From assembly GCF_001648175.1 (NCBI RefSeq), contig NZ_CP015243.1, positions 2,852,001 to 2,916,000 on the forward strand: 64,000 nt of DNA, read 5' to 3'. The DNA comes from Halotalea alkalilenta. Lineage in GTDB: Bacteria > Pseudomonadota > Gammaproteobacteria > Pseudomonadales > Halomonadaceae. Of the stretch, positions 11,635 to 20,208 are shown in pieces; position 1 is the stretch's first letter, and each line of letters starts with the position of its first letter. The notes under the pieces are model-generated. The model had not been told where the DNA came from and ran no database searches. It saw only the letters and a list, made by a program, of their open reading frames with translations. Both the position numbers and the translations under genes were made by a program.

Positions 11635-11889
11635 TCAACCGTCCGCGCTGCCCTTGCTCGGCGGCGCGCTGCCGGCACCAGCATCGCCGGCCAGGTTGCG
11701 CTTGGAGGAGGACTTGAAGTCGGTCTCGTACCAACCACCGCCTGCGAGTCGGAAGCCCGCCGCGGAAACCACGCGTTCGAGGCTTTCCGCCTTGCAGGCG
11801 GGGCACAGGGTCAGCGGCTGGGCGCTCATGCGCTGCAGCTTTTCAAGGTGATGGCCGCAAGCGCGGCATTGATATTCATAGATCGGCAT
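11635..11889 (-). CDS. FmdB-type zinc ribbon protein
   Basis: Small protein of 84 aa. The N-terminal FmdB zinc ribbon (MPIYEYQCRACGHHLEKLQ) has two CxxC pairs, CRAC (residues 8-11) and CPAC (about 30-33). A YETDFK motif and a low-complexity Ser/Gly/Lys tail follow. The function is unknown; the name comes from a regulatory protein family. A gene of this type often lies just before aspS in gammaproteobacteria, as here. Confidence 0.88.
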   Translation of the reverse strand: MPIYEYQCRACGHHLEKLQRMSAQPLTLCPACKAESLERVVSAAGFRLAGGGWYETDFKSSSKRNLAGDAGAGSAPPSKGSADG

Positions 11890-11969
11890 GATCGTTCCAC
11901 CTGATACACCTCGCCGGCGACGCTCGCGCCACGAGGATGAATGAATGCATTACGGGTTGCACACATTGA

Positions 11970-11988
11970 GCACGCCATTATAGCGTGC
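11970..11988 (-). promoter_or_regulatory. Perfect TATAAT inside a palindrome, upstream of the fmdB-like/aspS operon
   Basis: On the minus strand the consensus -10 hexamer TATAAT (11977-11982) sits between inverted arms GCACGC and GCGTGC. A possible -35, TTGCCC, lies at 12002-12007 with a long 19-bp spacer. It is about 90 bp before the FmdB-like start and probably drives the long operon. Confidence 0.5.
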
Positions 11989-12030
11989 AGCGACGGCCAA
12001 CGGGCAAGATCAAGCGGAGGAGCGAGGCTG

Positions 12031-12963
12031 ATGCGTGCAGTACTACTGGATGCCACCACCCTGGGCATGGACATCGACCTCGAGCCGCTGCGCGAGTGCG
12101 TCGACACCCTCGAAGTCCACCCGACCAGCACCCCTGACGAAGTCGCCGAGCGGCTGCGCGGTGTGCGCATCGCGCTGACCAACAAGGCGCCGATCGACCA
12201 GCGGGCGATCGAGGCCGCCCCGGATCTCGAACTGATCTGCGTGCTCGCCACCGGCATCAACAACATCGACCTGGACGCTGCACGGCGCGCAGGAATAGAA
12301 GTGCGCAATGTCAGCGCCTATGGCACCGCCAGCGTCGCCCAGCACACCATGGCGCTGGTCCTCGGCCTCGCTACCCAGCTCAATCTGGTGCAGCGCGACC
12401 TGGCCCTCGGCGCCTGGCAGCGCAGCCCGCACTTCTCACTGTTCGATCGTCCGATCGTCCAGCTCGCCGGCAAGCGCCTGACCATCGTCGGCCAGGGCGA
12501 ACTGGGCAGCGAAGTGGCTCGCCTCGCGCAAGCATTCGGCATGCATGTGACCTTCGCCGCGCGCCCCGGCAGCGCGAACGATCCCCGCCCCCCACTCGAC
12601 ACCCTGCTGCCGGAAAGCGACGTGATCAGCCTGCACTGCCCGCTCAACGACCAGACCCGCGGGCTGATCGACAGCCATCGCCTGGCCCTGCTCAAGCCCG
12701 GCGCGCTATTGATCAACTGCGCCCGGGGCGGCGTGATCGACGAACTCGCCGCGCTAGAGGCCCTGCGTCGCGGCACCCTGGGGGGATTGGCGGTCGACAC
12801 CCTGCCCGAGGAGCCACCGCGCGCGGGGCATGCCCTGCTCGATGCGCTGAGCGAGGAGCTCAACCTGCTGGTCACCCCTCACAGCGCCTGGGCGGCACCG
12901 GAGGCAAGGGCACGGATCATCGAGCTCACCGCCGACAACATCCGCACCCACTTCGCGCGCTGA
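12031..12963 (+). CDS. NAD-dependent D-2-hydroxyacid dehydrogenase (glycerate dehydrogenase-like)
   Basis: Protein of 310 aa. Its Rossmann core carries GQGELGSEVARLAQAFG (near 155). The catalytic triad appears as Arg in INCARGGVIDE (near 230), Glu in DTLPEEPP (near 260) and His in TPHSAW (near 288). The length and overall layout fit HprA-type hydroxypyruvate/glyoxylate reductases, but substrate cannot be told from sequence. I chose the ATG at 12031 because of the strong GGAGGAG before it. It converges with corA. Confidence 0.85.
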   Translation: MRAVLLDATTLGMDIDLEPLRECVDTLEVHPTSTPDEVAERLRGVRIALTNKAPIDQRAIEAAPDLELICVLATGINNIDLDAARRAGIEVRNVSAYGTASVAQHTMALVLGLATQLNLVQRDLALGAWQRSPHFSLFDRPIVQLAGKRLTIVGQGELGSEVARLAQAFGMHVTFAARPGSANDPRPPLDTLLPESDVISLHCPLNDQTRGLIDSHRLALLKPGALLINCARGGVIDELAALEALRRGTLGGLAVDTLPEEPPRAGHALLDALSEELNLLVTPHSAWAAPEARARIIELTADNIRTHFAR

Positions 12964-12972
12964 GCGCCTGCG

Positions 12973-13923
12973 CTACAGCCAGCGCCGCCAGCGGAAGAAC
13001 AGATAGGTGCCGAGCGCCGAGCAGATCATCAACAGCATCGCCAGCAGATAGCCATACTGGTAGTGCAGCTCCGGCATCACGTCGAAATTCATGCCGTAGA
13101 TGCTGGCGATCAGCGTCGGCGGCAGGAACACCACCGCGGCGACCGAGAAGATCTTGATGATCTTGCTCTGGGCCACATTGGTGAAGCCGATCGCCGCGTC
13201 GAGCAGGAAGTTGATCTTCTCGAAGATGAAGGTGGTATGGGGGTTGAGTGAATCGATGTCGCGCAGGATCTCGTTGACGTCGTCGCCGTGGCCATGGACG
13301 TCGAGCTGCGCCGGCAGGTGGCGGGCGAGGTTGCGCAGCGAGCGCTGGGTGTCGAGCAGCGACAGCCTCACCACATCGTTGTGGTTCTCCTGCTGGAGAA
13401 TGTCGCGCAAGGTCTCCTCCAGCGCATCCGGCTCCATCGCCTGGCGGCCGAGTCGCTCGAGCTCGCCATAGATGTGCTCGATCTGGTCGGCCAGCACCTC
13501 GACTTTCATCTCGAGCAGCGCGATCAGGATCTCCGCCGGCGTCTGCGGGCGGATGCGCTGGTGGCGCAGGTAGCCACGAAACAGGCGCAGGATGCCGATC
13601 TCCTCGTCGCGCAGGCTCATCAGGTAGCGCTCACCGAGGTGGAAGGAGACGTTCAGCCCCTTCGCTTCGCGCTTCTGGCGGAAAGGAAACAGAGAAGTCA
13701 GCCGGATGCCCTCTCCATCGATCTGGAAGCGAGAGGAGTACTCGAGTTCGTCGAGCTCATCGACCGTCGGCAGCTCGCCATCGTAGAGCGACTGCACCCA
13801 GGCGTACTCCTCGTCGCTCGGATCACAAACGTCGACCCACAGACAGTTGTCCGGCAGGGGGCCCGGCGCGACTTCCTCGTCGACCGTCAGCCCCTCGCCG
13901 GTCAGGGTGAACAGTGTGATCAT
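12973..13923 (-). CDS. corA: CorA family magnesium/cobalt transporter
   Basis: Protein of 316 aa with a large cytoplasmic helical funnel domain and two C-terminal membrane helices. The selectivity motif GMN occurs in SIYGMNFDVMPE at the end of helix 1, and the protein ends in a basic stretch (FFRWRRWL). The ATG at 13923 has AAGGAG at a 6-nt distance; longer reading frames upstream lack one. It is divergent from mgtE, so two Mg2+ import systems share a 312-bp intergenic region. Confidence 0.94.
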   Translation of the reverse strand: MITLFTLTGEGLTVDEEVAPGPLPDNCLWVDVCDPSDEEYAWVQSLYDGELPTVDELDELEYSSRFQIDGEGIRLTSLFPFRQKREAKGLNVSFHLGERYLMSLRDEEIGILRLFRGYLRHQRIRPQTPAEILIALLEMKVEVLADQIEHIYGELERLGRQAMEPDALEETLRDILQQENHNDVVRLSLLDTQRSLRNLARHLPAQLDVHGHGDDVNEILRDIDSLNPHTTFIFEKINFLLDAAIGFTNVAQSKIIKIFSVAAVVFLPPTLIASIYGMNFDVMPELHYQYGYLLAMLLMICSALGTYLFFRWRRWL

Positions 13924-14235
13924 ATGACGCTCCTTGTTTATCCCATCCTTCCTTGAAACCGCCCGCTTTCTCGCTGGGGCCGGCGCCAGCATGCCCTCAG
14001 CACGCCCATGAGGCAACGTCCTCGCCAGTGCGGTTGACGGCATCGAGGGCTACGACTAATGTTGGCACGCCTCGACCACCGGGCGACACACGAGACCCTC
14101 TATCTCATGGACTCACATAGGCGTAGCTCAGACCTATACGTCGATCGCTGCCTAGCTTCATCATCCGCCCCGGATCCCGCCGCCGCCCGCTAGTACGAGC
14201 GCCTGCGCGCGAGACGGCGCGCAGGAGAAAGTTCG
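13924..14235. other. Divergent corA-mgtE intergenic region with a 9-bp hairpin at the mgtE start
   Basis: This 312-bp region holds no gene I can support. CCTGCGCGC (14202-14210) and GCGCGCAGG (14217-14225) form a perfect 9-bp stem with a 6-nt loop. The 3' arm overlaps the mgtE Shine-Dalgarno sequence AGGAG, so the folded leader could hide the ribosome site. A smaller inverted pair ATAGG/CCTAT lies at about 14117-14138. I do not recognise an M-box or other named magnesium riboswitch here. Confidence 0.45.
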
Positions 14236-15585
14236 ATGAGCTTCACCGACCTGATGCCGGAAGTGCGCAAAGCGCTCGCCGCCGGCGATCACGCTGCCCT
14301 CGAGCGGCTACTCGAAGAGGCGCACAGCGCCGACCTTGCCGAGATCCTCGCCCAGGAGAACGATCCGTTTGGCCTTGCGCTGCTGGCGCGGCTGCCGATC
14401 GAAAAGCGCGCTGACGTTTTCTCCTATCTTCCCGCCGACAAGCAGCTCGATCTCGCCGAGCGCCTCGACGACGACGAGCTGGCGCGGCTTTTCACCGAGA
14501 TGGACCCGGACGACAGCGCCGACGTGTTCAATCTTTTCGAACCGGTGCGGCGCGAACGCATCCTGCGCCGCATGGCGCGGCGCGAGCGCGAGGAAATGCG
14601 CCGCTTGTCGAGCTACGAGGAAGGCACCGCCGGGGCGATCATGACCACCGACTACGTCGCGGTGCCGGAGGAGCTCAATATCTCCCAAGCGCTCGACCGG
14701 GTGCGCCAGACCGCCCCCGATGCGGAAACCATCTACCAGATATTCATCCTCGACCGGGAACTTCGCCTCACCGGAACGCTGTCGCTGCGCCAGCTGATAC
14801 TGGCCGACCCCCTGGCACCGCTCAAGTCGCTGATGATCACCGATGTGATCAAGGTCGAAGCCGACACCGAGCAGGAAGAGGTCGCCAAGCTGATCTCCCG
14901 TTACGACTTGCTCGCGGTGCCAGTGGTCAACCAGCAGGAGATGCTGGTCGGCATCGTCACCTACGACGATGCGATGGACGTGGTCGAACGGGAGACCACC
15001 GATGACTTCCACAAGTCGGGCAGCGTCGGCTCGCTGGACCGCGGCATCGGCCGCACCAGCCTCGTTACCCTCTATCGCAAACGAGTGTTCTGGCTGGTCC
15101 TGCTGGTATTCGGCAACCTCTTCTCCGGTGCCGGCATCGCCCACTTCGAAGAGACCATCGCCGCGCAAGTGGCGCTGGTGTTCTTCCTGCCGCTGCTGAT
15201 CGGCAGCGGCGGCAATGCGGGCTCCCAGGCCGCCACCCTGATGGTGCGCGGCCTGGGTACCGGCGAGATCAACATCCGCGACTGGACCAGGCTGCTTGGC
15301 CGCGAACTGCTGGTCGCGGGAACCCTGGGCCTCACCATGGCGATCGCGATCTCGCCGATCAGCATGGTGCGCGGCGGCGCGGGCGTGGCCGAGGCGGTGG
15401 CGATCAGCATGGTGGTGATCGTGATCGCAGGCAGCCTGCTTGGAATGTCGCTGCCTTTTCTGCTCGACCGCCTCGGCGTCGACCCGGCCACCGCGAGTGC
15501 GCCGCTGGTGGCCACGCTCTGCGACGCCTGTGGCGTACTAATCTATTTCTCGATCGCAACACTGATAATCGGTACTGGTTCGTGA
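14236..15585 (+). CDS. mgtE: MgtE family magnesium transporter
   Basis: Protein of 449 aa. It has an N-terminal superhelical Mg-sensing domain (about 1-130), a pair of CBS domains (about 130-260, with MTTDYVAVPE and LMITDVIKVEADT) and five C-terminal membrane helices (about 280-449). The pore region includes FLPLLIGSGGNAGSQAATLMVRG. The CBS and N domains gate the channel by binding cytoplasmic Mg2+. A rho-independent terminator follows. Confidence 0.95.
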   Translation: MSFTDLMPEVRKALAAGDHAALERLLEEAHSADLAEILAQENDPFGLALLARLPIEKRADVFSYLPADKQLDLAERLDDDELARLFTEMDPDDSADVFNLFEPVRRERILRRMARREREEMRRLSSYEEGTAGAIMTTDYVAVPEELNISQALDRVRQTAPDAETIYQIFILDRELRLTGTLSLRQLILADPLAPLKSLMITDVIKVEADTEQEEVAKLISRYDLLAVPVVNQQEMLVGIVTYDDAMDVVERETTDDFHKSGSVGSLDRGIGRTSLVTLYRKRVFWLVLLVFGNLFSGAGIAHFEETIAAQVALVFFLPLLIGSGGNAGSQAATLMVRGLGTGEINIRDWTRLLGRELLVAGTLGLTMAIAISPISMVRGGAGVAEAVAISMVVIVIAGSLLGMSLPFLLDRLGVDPATASAPLVATLCDACGVLIYFSIATLIIGTGS

Positions 15586-15646
15586 CAAAAATGTTGCATT
15601 TTTATTACAAATAGATGATGGACCGCAGTAACCGCTCGGCTAAGAT

Positions 15647-15681
15647 GGGGCGAAGCTCACACACGACTTCGCCCCTTTCTC
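15647..15681 (+). terminator. Rho-independent terminator after mgtE
   Basis: GGGGCGAAG (15647-15655) pairs with CTTCGCCCC (15667-15675), followed by TTTCTCT. It lies 60 bp after the mgtE stop. Confidence 0.75.
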
Positions 15682-15745
15682 TACCTCGGGTTCCATCCAT
15701 GGGTTAGATCGGGCGCAAAACGATAAGAGACTCAGGTAACCGGCC

Positions 15746-16342
15746 ATGGAAGCGCTCAACCTCACCTTGTTCGACTTGATCAACGCCACACCCAGCTCTC
15801 CCGCCGCCTCGATGCTGCTCGCTCACTTGCTCGCGGTCTACGCGATCTTTCTGGTGCCAGCGCTTTTGGTGGTCGGCTGGCTGCGGCGGGACCAGCGCCA
15901 GCATCAGTTGATGCTCTGCGCACTGCTCGCCTGCGGCGTGGCGCTGTCGATCAACTTCGTGATCGGCTCGCTATGGCACCACCCTCGTCCCTTCGTGATG
16001 CCTGTGGGCCACACTTTCCTCCAGCACGCACCGGATGCCTCCTTTCCCAGCGACCACATGACGATCATCATGACCGTCGCCTTCAGCCTGCTGCTGCGCC
16101 GCGAAGTCCGCCTGCTCGGCCTCGCCTTCGCGATACTGGGTCTCGGGATCGCCTGGTCGCGAATCTATCTTGGCGTCCACTTTCCGCTCGACATGCTCGG
16201 CGGCACCGCAGTGGCTCTGGCCAGTGCCTGCCTGGCACGAGTCACCAGCCCAATCTACATGCCGACCCTCTATCGCGTGGCCCGTGGCATTCATCGCCGG
16301 CTGTTCGCCACGCTGATCGAACGCGGCTGGGTGTCGCGCTGA
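15746..16342 (+). CDS. PAP2 family phosphatase, BcrC-like undecaprenyl-pyrophosphate phosphatase
   Basis: Integral membrane protein of 198 aa with about five helices and the three PAP2 phosphatase motifs: HHPRPF (about 76), SFPSDH (about 95) and SRIYLGVHFPLD (about 132). The first motif lacks the usual upstream Lys and resembles the BcrC/YbjG subgroup, which regenerates the undecaprenyl phosphate carrier at the periplasmic face. A general lipid phosphatase role cannot be excluded. Confidence 0.85.
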   Translation: MEALNLTLFDLINATPSSPAASMLLAHLLAVYAIFLVPALLVVGWLRRDQRQHQLMLCALLACGVALSINFVIGSLWHHPRPFVMPVGHTFLQHAPDASFPSDHMTIIMTVAFSLLLRREVRLLGLAFAILGLGIAWSRIYLGVHFPLDMLGGTAVALASACLARVTSPIYMPTLYRVARGIHRRLFATLIERGWVSR

Positions 16343-16862
16343 CATCGTCCCAGCGCGTGGGTAGTTGAGCCCAGCGGGCCAGAAAGCCCTGCATTTACAA
16401 AACGTCCCAAGATGATAAAAACATTTAACTAGACTTCAGTTCCATAATCGCTAGTCTGCCGGGCACGCGCAGGCATCGTGAGGGGCACCCTTCGCCTGGC
16501 CCAGGTTCAGCTAGCTTAGCGATAATGGGGATGTCTGCGCTCTTGCTGAATCGTTCCTTCAGGCAACGAATCAGCATTTTCCCGGCGGTGAGCCGGCAGA
16601 TGCCGAGCACAAAAAAACCCAACCGGTGAGGGTTGGGCAGGAAACACTACGAATTCTGGTGACAAGGCTAGATGGAAGCCCGTAAACGATTGCTCAGCCC
16701 TTGCGGCTATGCAGCTTGGCCCATCCGAGGCACATCGCCAGCCTCATCACACCCCACCCTACTCTCTATTTGAGCCGGCGGTGGGTTTATTTCCAGCGCC
16801 CACGCCCCGAGCGAAATAAAGGCATCACAACCACCTTTGAACTCCGATCATCCAAGGCGAGG
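16343..16862. other. 520-bp intergenic region with no convincing gene
   Basis: The region lies between the converging PAP2 and DUF808 genes. Short frames on both strands lack ribosome sites and recognisable products. The one clear element is a minus-strand terminator at 16611-16637. The roughly 220 bp between that terminator and the DUF808 stop could hold an RNA gene or simply the DUF808 3' untranslated region. I recognise no tRNA or known RNA. Confidence 0.4.
16611..16637 (-). terminator. Rho-independent terminator, minus strand
   Basis: On the minus strand the stem CCCAACC/GGTTGGG (16618-16624 with 16631-16637) is followed by seven T (16611-16617). It is the likely end of the DUF808 transcript or of an RNA encoded downstream of it. 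Confidence 0.75.
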
Positions 16863-17801
16863 CTACTTGCCCTTGGGGGTGGCGGCCGGTTTGAGTTTCT
16901 TGAACAGCATGACGACCGCGACGATGATGCCGCCGACGACGATACCGGCGATGAAATTGAACAGCATGGGCATGATGGGCATTATTATTACGCTGATGCT
17001 GGGAATACCCAGATCGGTTTCAGCCGCCGCTTCGACGCCATGCTGGATGAAGGGTACGCCGTGCACCAGAATACCGCCGCCGACCAAAAACATCGCAATG
17101 GTGCCCACGATGGAAAGCAGCTTCATGAAATACGGGGCCAGCCATAGGATGCCGTTGCCGACGCTCCTGACCAGCTGACTCGACTGCTTGGTGAGGTACA
17201 GGCCAAAATCATCCACTTTGACGATGCCGGCGACCAATCCGTACACCAACACCGTAATCCCTATGGCGACGATGGAAAGAACGATGACCTGCGGCACGAA
17301 CTCACTGCCGGCCACGCTCCCTAGCGTGATAGCGATGATTTCCGCCGACAATATGAAATCGGTCATTATCGCGCCTTTTATTTTATCTTTTTCAAACGCT
17401 AAACGATCACTATCATTTTCAATTCGGGCGGCCGCCCTCACCTGCTCCGCCCTATCTTCATTCTTGTGCAAAAAGCGGTGCAGCAGTTTCTCCGCACCTT
17501 CATAACAAAGGAAAGCGCCTCCCAACATGAGCAGCGGCGTGATCAACCAAGGCGCCATGGCACTGATCAATAGCGCGACAGGAACCAAGATCAATTTATT
17601 GAGAAAGGAACCCTTCGCCACCGCCCATACGATGGGCAGCTCGCGATTCGCGGGAACGCCGGTCAATTGCTGGGCATTCAGCGCCATGTCGTCGCCGACG
17701 ACACCCGCTGTTTTCTTCGCGGCCACTTTGGTCAATACTGAAACATCGTCGAGCAACGTGGCGATGTCATCCAACAGTGTCAATAAGCTCCCGCCGGCCA
17801 T
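16863..17801 (-). CDS. DUF808 (YedI-like) inner-membrane protein
   Basis: Membrane protein of 312 aa of the DUF808 family, of which E. coli YedI is a member; the biochemical function is unknown. It starts MAGGSLLTLLDDIATLLDDVSV, has the family region KKTAGVVGDDMALNAQQLTGV near 28-48, then about seven hydrophobic segments. A charged loop (about 115-155) is followed by GAIMTDFILSAEIIAI. I chose the ATG at 17801; the AT-rich upstream extension has no family similarity. Its base composition seems less GC-rich than that of the neighbours. Confidence 0.85.
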   Translation of the reverse strand: MAGGSLLTLLDDIATLLDDVSVLTKVAAKKTAGVVGDDMALNAQQLTGVPANRELPIVWAVAKGSFLNKLILVPVALLISAMAPWLITPLLMLGGAFLCYEGAEKLLHRFLHKNEDRAEQVRAAARIENDSDRLAFEKDKIKGAIMTDFILSAEIIAITLGSVAGSEFVPQVIVLSIVAIGITVLVYGLVAGIVKVDDFGLYLTKQSSQLVRSVGNGILWLAPYFMKLLSIVGTIAMFLVGGGILVHGVPFIQHGVEAAAETDLGIPSISVIIMPIMPMLFNFIAGIVVGGIIVAVVMLFKKLKPAATPKGK

Positions 17802-18025
17802 CGTTCCATCCCTCATGAAAGCGCAATTAATTAAATGATAATATTGGAACATCTCTAAGGCGTGCGGCTGCCTGTGCGAAGATAGCTCACCATGATAGAA
17901 AGGGAAACTTTTTCATCTCACCACGCGCAAACCTGGCATCCAGAGCGCCTCTCAAGCAGCGGTCGACACGTGGCCGTTGATGACCAACAGCGGTTTTCTA
18001 CTGACGCCGGTCGACAGCTGGATGA

Positions 18026-18878
18026 TCAGGCGTCGTAGCTAAGCCGGTAAGATGCGCCTTCGCGCACGATCCGACCGGTAGCGGGCGCATTGAAATGCAT
18101 CCCGCTGACGATGAGTCTTTCGGTGGCGACACGATCGAGCAATTGCTTTCGAGTCGAAGCGGCGCGGGCCGGCTCACCATCAAAAGCGATGGTCACTTGC
18201 GGGCGTTCGACTTGAATATGCGGGAAATGCACGATGTCTCCCCATATGAGCAGCGCATCTCCATCGTCATTCAGTAGAAAGCCGGTATGTCCAGGCGTAT
18301 GCCCTGGCAGCGGCACGGCCTGGATGCCGGGTAGGATATCTTCATGATGGAATGGGACCAGCCTGCCGTCGTAGGCGGAAAATGCATTCTTGGCTAATTC
18401 GAAATAAGGTTTGAACGCATCTGGCGCTGCGGCGTGAATAGGCTCGTCGGTCCAGAATGCCAGCTCGTCGCGATGAACGAATAACCTTTGCACATTCTTG
18501 AAATGGGGCGTTGCCAGTGGCCCTGCCAACCCGCCGATGTGATCGGCATGAGCATGCGTCAAAAGCACCGTATCTATCTGCAACGGATCGATCGCGGCCG
18601 CCGCGAGTGCATCCTGGAGCCGCCCTCCCCAACCATTCAGCCCCCCCGGCTCCGCCATCGACCAGTATTGTCTGATCCCCCTTCAGCACGATGTAGGCAT
18701 TTATATTTATACGCGGAATTGGATCGATCGCGTTATTTCTGAGAATATTCTCGGCATGATCGCTATCGATTTCGTCGAGTAATTCAAATGATACATCCAA
18801 ATGACCGTCGCTCAGCATGATGACTGTCATGCCGCCAACCTTCTTACGCAATATGGATGGAGCCCCTGGGTCAATCAT
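18026..18878 (-). pseudogene. MBL-fold metallo-hydrolase, frameshifted as sequenced
   Basis: The 5' frame starts at ATG 18878 (GGAGG upstream) and reads MIDPGAPSILRKKVGGMTV to about ILVDGGAGG. It is then thrown off by a run of seven G on the coding strand (18641-18647). The other frame continues LNGWGGRLQDALAAAAIDP through the zinc-binding motif THAHADHIGG, GHTPGHTGF and DIVHFPH to the stop at 18026. Six instead of seven G would give one protein of about 283 aa. The layout resembles MBL-fold lactonase-like hydrolases; the substrate is unknown. The upstream part alone lacks all metal ligands. Confidence 0.82.
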
Positions 18879-19130
18879 ATGCGCCTCCGAAAATATCAAG
18901 GATTAAAGCCATGTGCAGTGTGGCCGACGGTCATGCGTTTCCCCGAGCCGAGGAACATCGATTCAGACCCTTGCTGCCCGCGCTAGTTCACCGCCCCGCT
19001 CTCTCCTTGCCTTACCCCTGCCTTCCATGCCTACCGCACCGGCCGGCCGGCCGGCGAAGCCTTACCTGAAAGACGGCGTGGCAACCGCCTTCCGAGCAGG
19101 CTAACCGATTGAAAGATGGATACTATGTAG

Positions 19131-19156
19131 TCAATGATCTCTCTCAATGATCTCTC
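19131..19156. repeat. Perfect 13-bp tandem repeat before the sugar kinase
   Basis: TCAATGATCTCTC occurs twice in direct succession (19131-19143 and 19144-19156), ending 22 bp before the kinase start. The second copy carries an ATG (19147) that opens an 11-codon frame whose TGA overlaps the kinase ATG. Confidence 0.8.
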
Positions 19157-19178
19157 AGCACCCAGCAGAGGCCCATCC

Positions 19179-20093
19179 ATGATCTACAACTTCGGCTCGG
19201 TCAACGTCGACAACGTCTATCGCGTGCCCCATCTGGTGCGCCCCGGCGAGACCCTCGCCAGCACCCACTACGTCCAAGTGCTCGGCGGCAAGGGTGCCAA
19301 CCAGAGCCTCGCCGCGGCCCGGGCCGGGGCCAAGGTCGAACACCTGGGCGCGATCGGCGCGGCGGACGGCTGGATCCTGGCGCTGCTCGACTCAGCGGGA
19401 ATCGGCACCCGGCATCTGGCCACACTCGATGACATACCTAGCGGACATACCGTGATCCAGGTGGACGACCAGGCCGAGAACAGCATCGTTTTGTTTCCCG
19501 GTGCCAATCGGGCGGTGCCAAATGAACATCTCGAAGCGGCGATCACTGCGGCCCAGCCGGGCGATTGGCTGCTGGCGCAGAACGAGTGCGGCGATCTTTC
19601 CCGGGTGATCGAGCTCGCCCTGGCTAAGCGGCTGCGCATCGCGCTCAACCCGGCACCGATGGAAGCAATGATCGCAGGGCTACCGCTCGAGCGGATCGAT
19701 ATGCTGTTCGTCAATCGCGGCGAGGCGCAGATGCTGCTCGCAGCACTTGGCGACCAGGTCGAGGAGCACGATCACCAACGCATGCTCGATCTGCTGGCGG
19801 CGCGCTACCCGGGGCTCGAACTGGTACTGACCCTGGGTGGTGACGGCGTTCGATACGCCAATGGCGAACTCCGGCTGGCCCGCCCCGCGTTCCTGGTCGA
19901 GGCGCGCGATACCACCGCCGCGGGCGACACCTTCGTTGGCTACTTCCTCGCCGCCCGTCAGCAGGGAGAACGGCCCGAGGCGGCGCTAGCGCTGGCGAGC
20001 GCCGCCTCGGCGCTTTGCGTACAGCGCGAAGGCGCCTCGAGCAGTATTCCGGAGCGTGACGAGGTGGACGCGTTCATCGCAGCCCAGGCTTGA
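19179..20093 (+). CDS. PfkB-family sugar kinase (ribokinase-like)
   Basis: Kinase of 304 aa. It has the N-terminal PfkB signature (FGSVNVDNVYRVPHLVRPGE, then GGKGANQSLAAARAG near 38-52) and the C-terminal anion-hole motif TTAAGDTFVGYFLAA near 250. The catalytic Asp is in AAGD, one residue different from the usual GAGD. The immediate downstream nucleoside hydrolase suggests that the pair salvages nucleosides, with the kinase phosphorylating the released ribose. I chose ATG 19179, where the family homology begins. Confidence 0.87.
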   Translation: MIYNFGSVNVDNVYRVPHLVRPGETLASTHYVQVLGGKGANQSLAAARAGAKVEHLGAIGAADGWILALLDSAGIGTRHLATLDDIPSGHTVIQVDDQAENSIVLFPGANRAVPNEHLEAAITAAQPGDWLLAQNECGDLSRVIELALAKRLRIALNPAPMEAMIAGLPLERIDMLFVNRGEAQMLLAALGDQVEEHDHQRMLDLLAARYPGLELVLTLGGDGVRYANGELRLARPAFLVEARDTTAAGDTFVGYFLAARQQGERPEAALALASAASALCVQREGASSSIPERDEVDAFIAAQA

Positions 20094-20208
20094 GCCGGCG
20101 ATGTTGGCCGGACGAGGGCCTGCGGCGCGGTTTCCATTTGCCCGCTACAGCGCTTTTCGGCACCATCCGGCGGTCCATCTCCATTGATAGCCGCGAGGAG
20201 CGCAGCCG

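Noticed and set aside
14110..14140. GGCGTAGCTCAG resembling the D-stem of a tRNA
   Set aside because: No acceptor stem, anticodon arm or T arm follows; chance similarity.
16425..16622. A 65-codon minus-strand ORF next to the terminator
   Set aside because: No ribosome site and no recognisable or regular protein features; it begins within the terminator stem.
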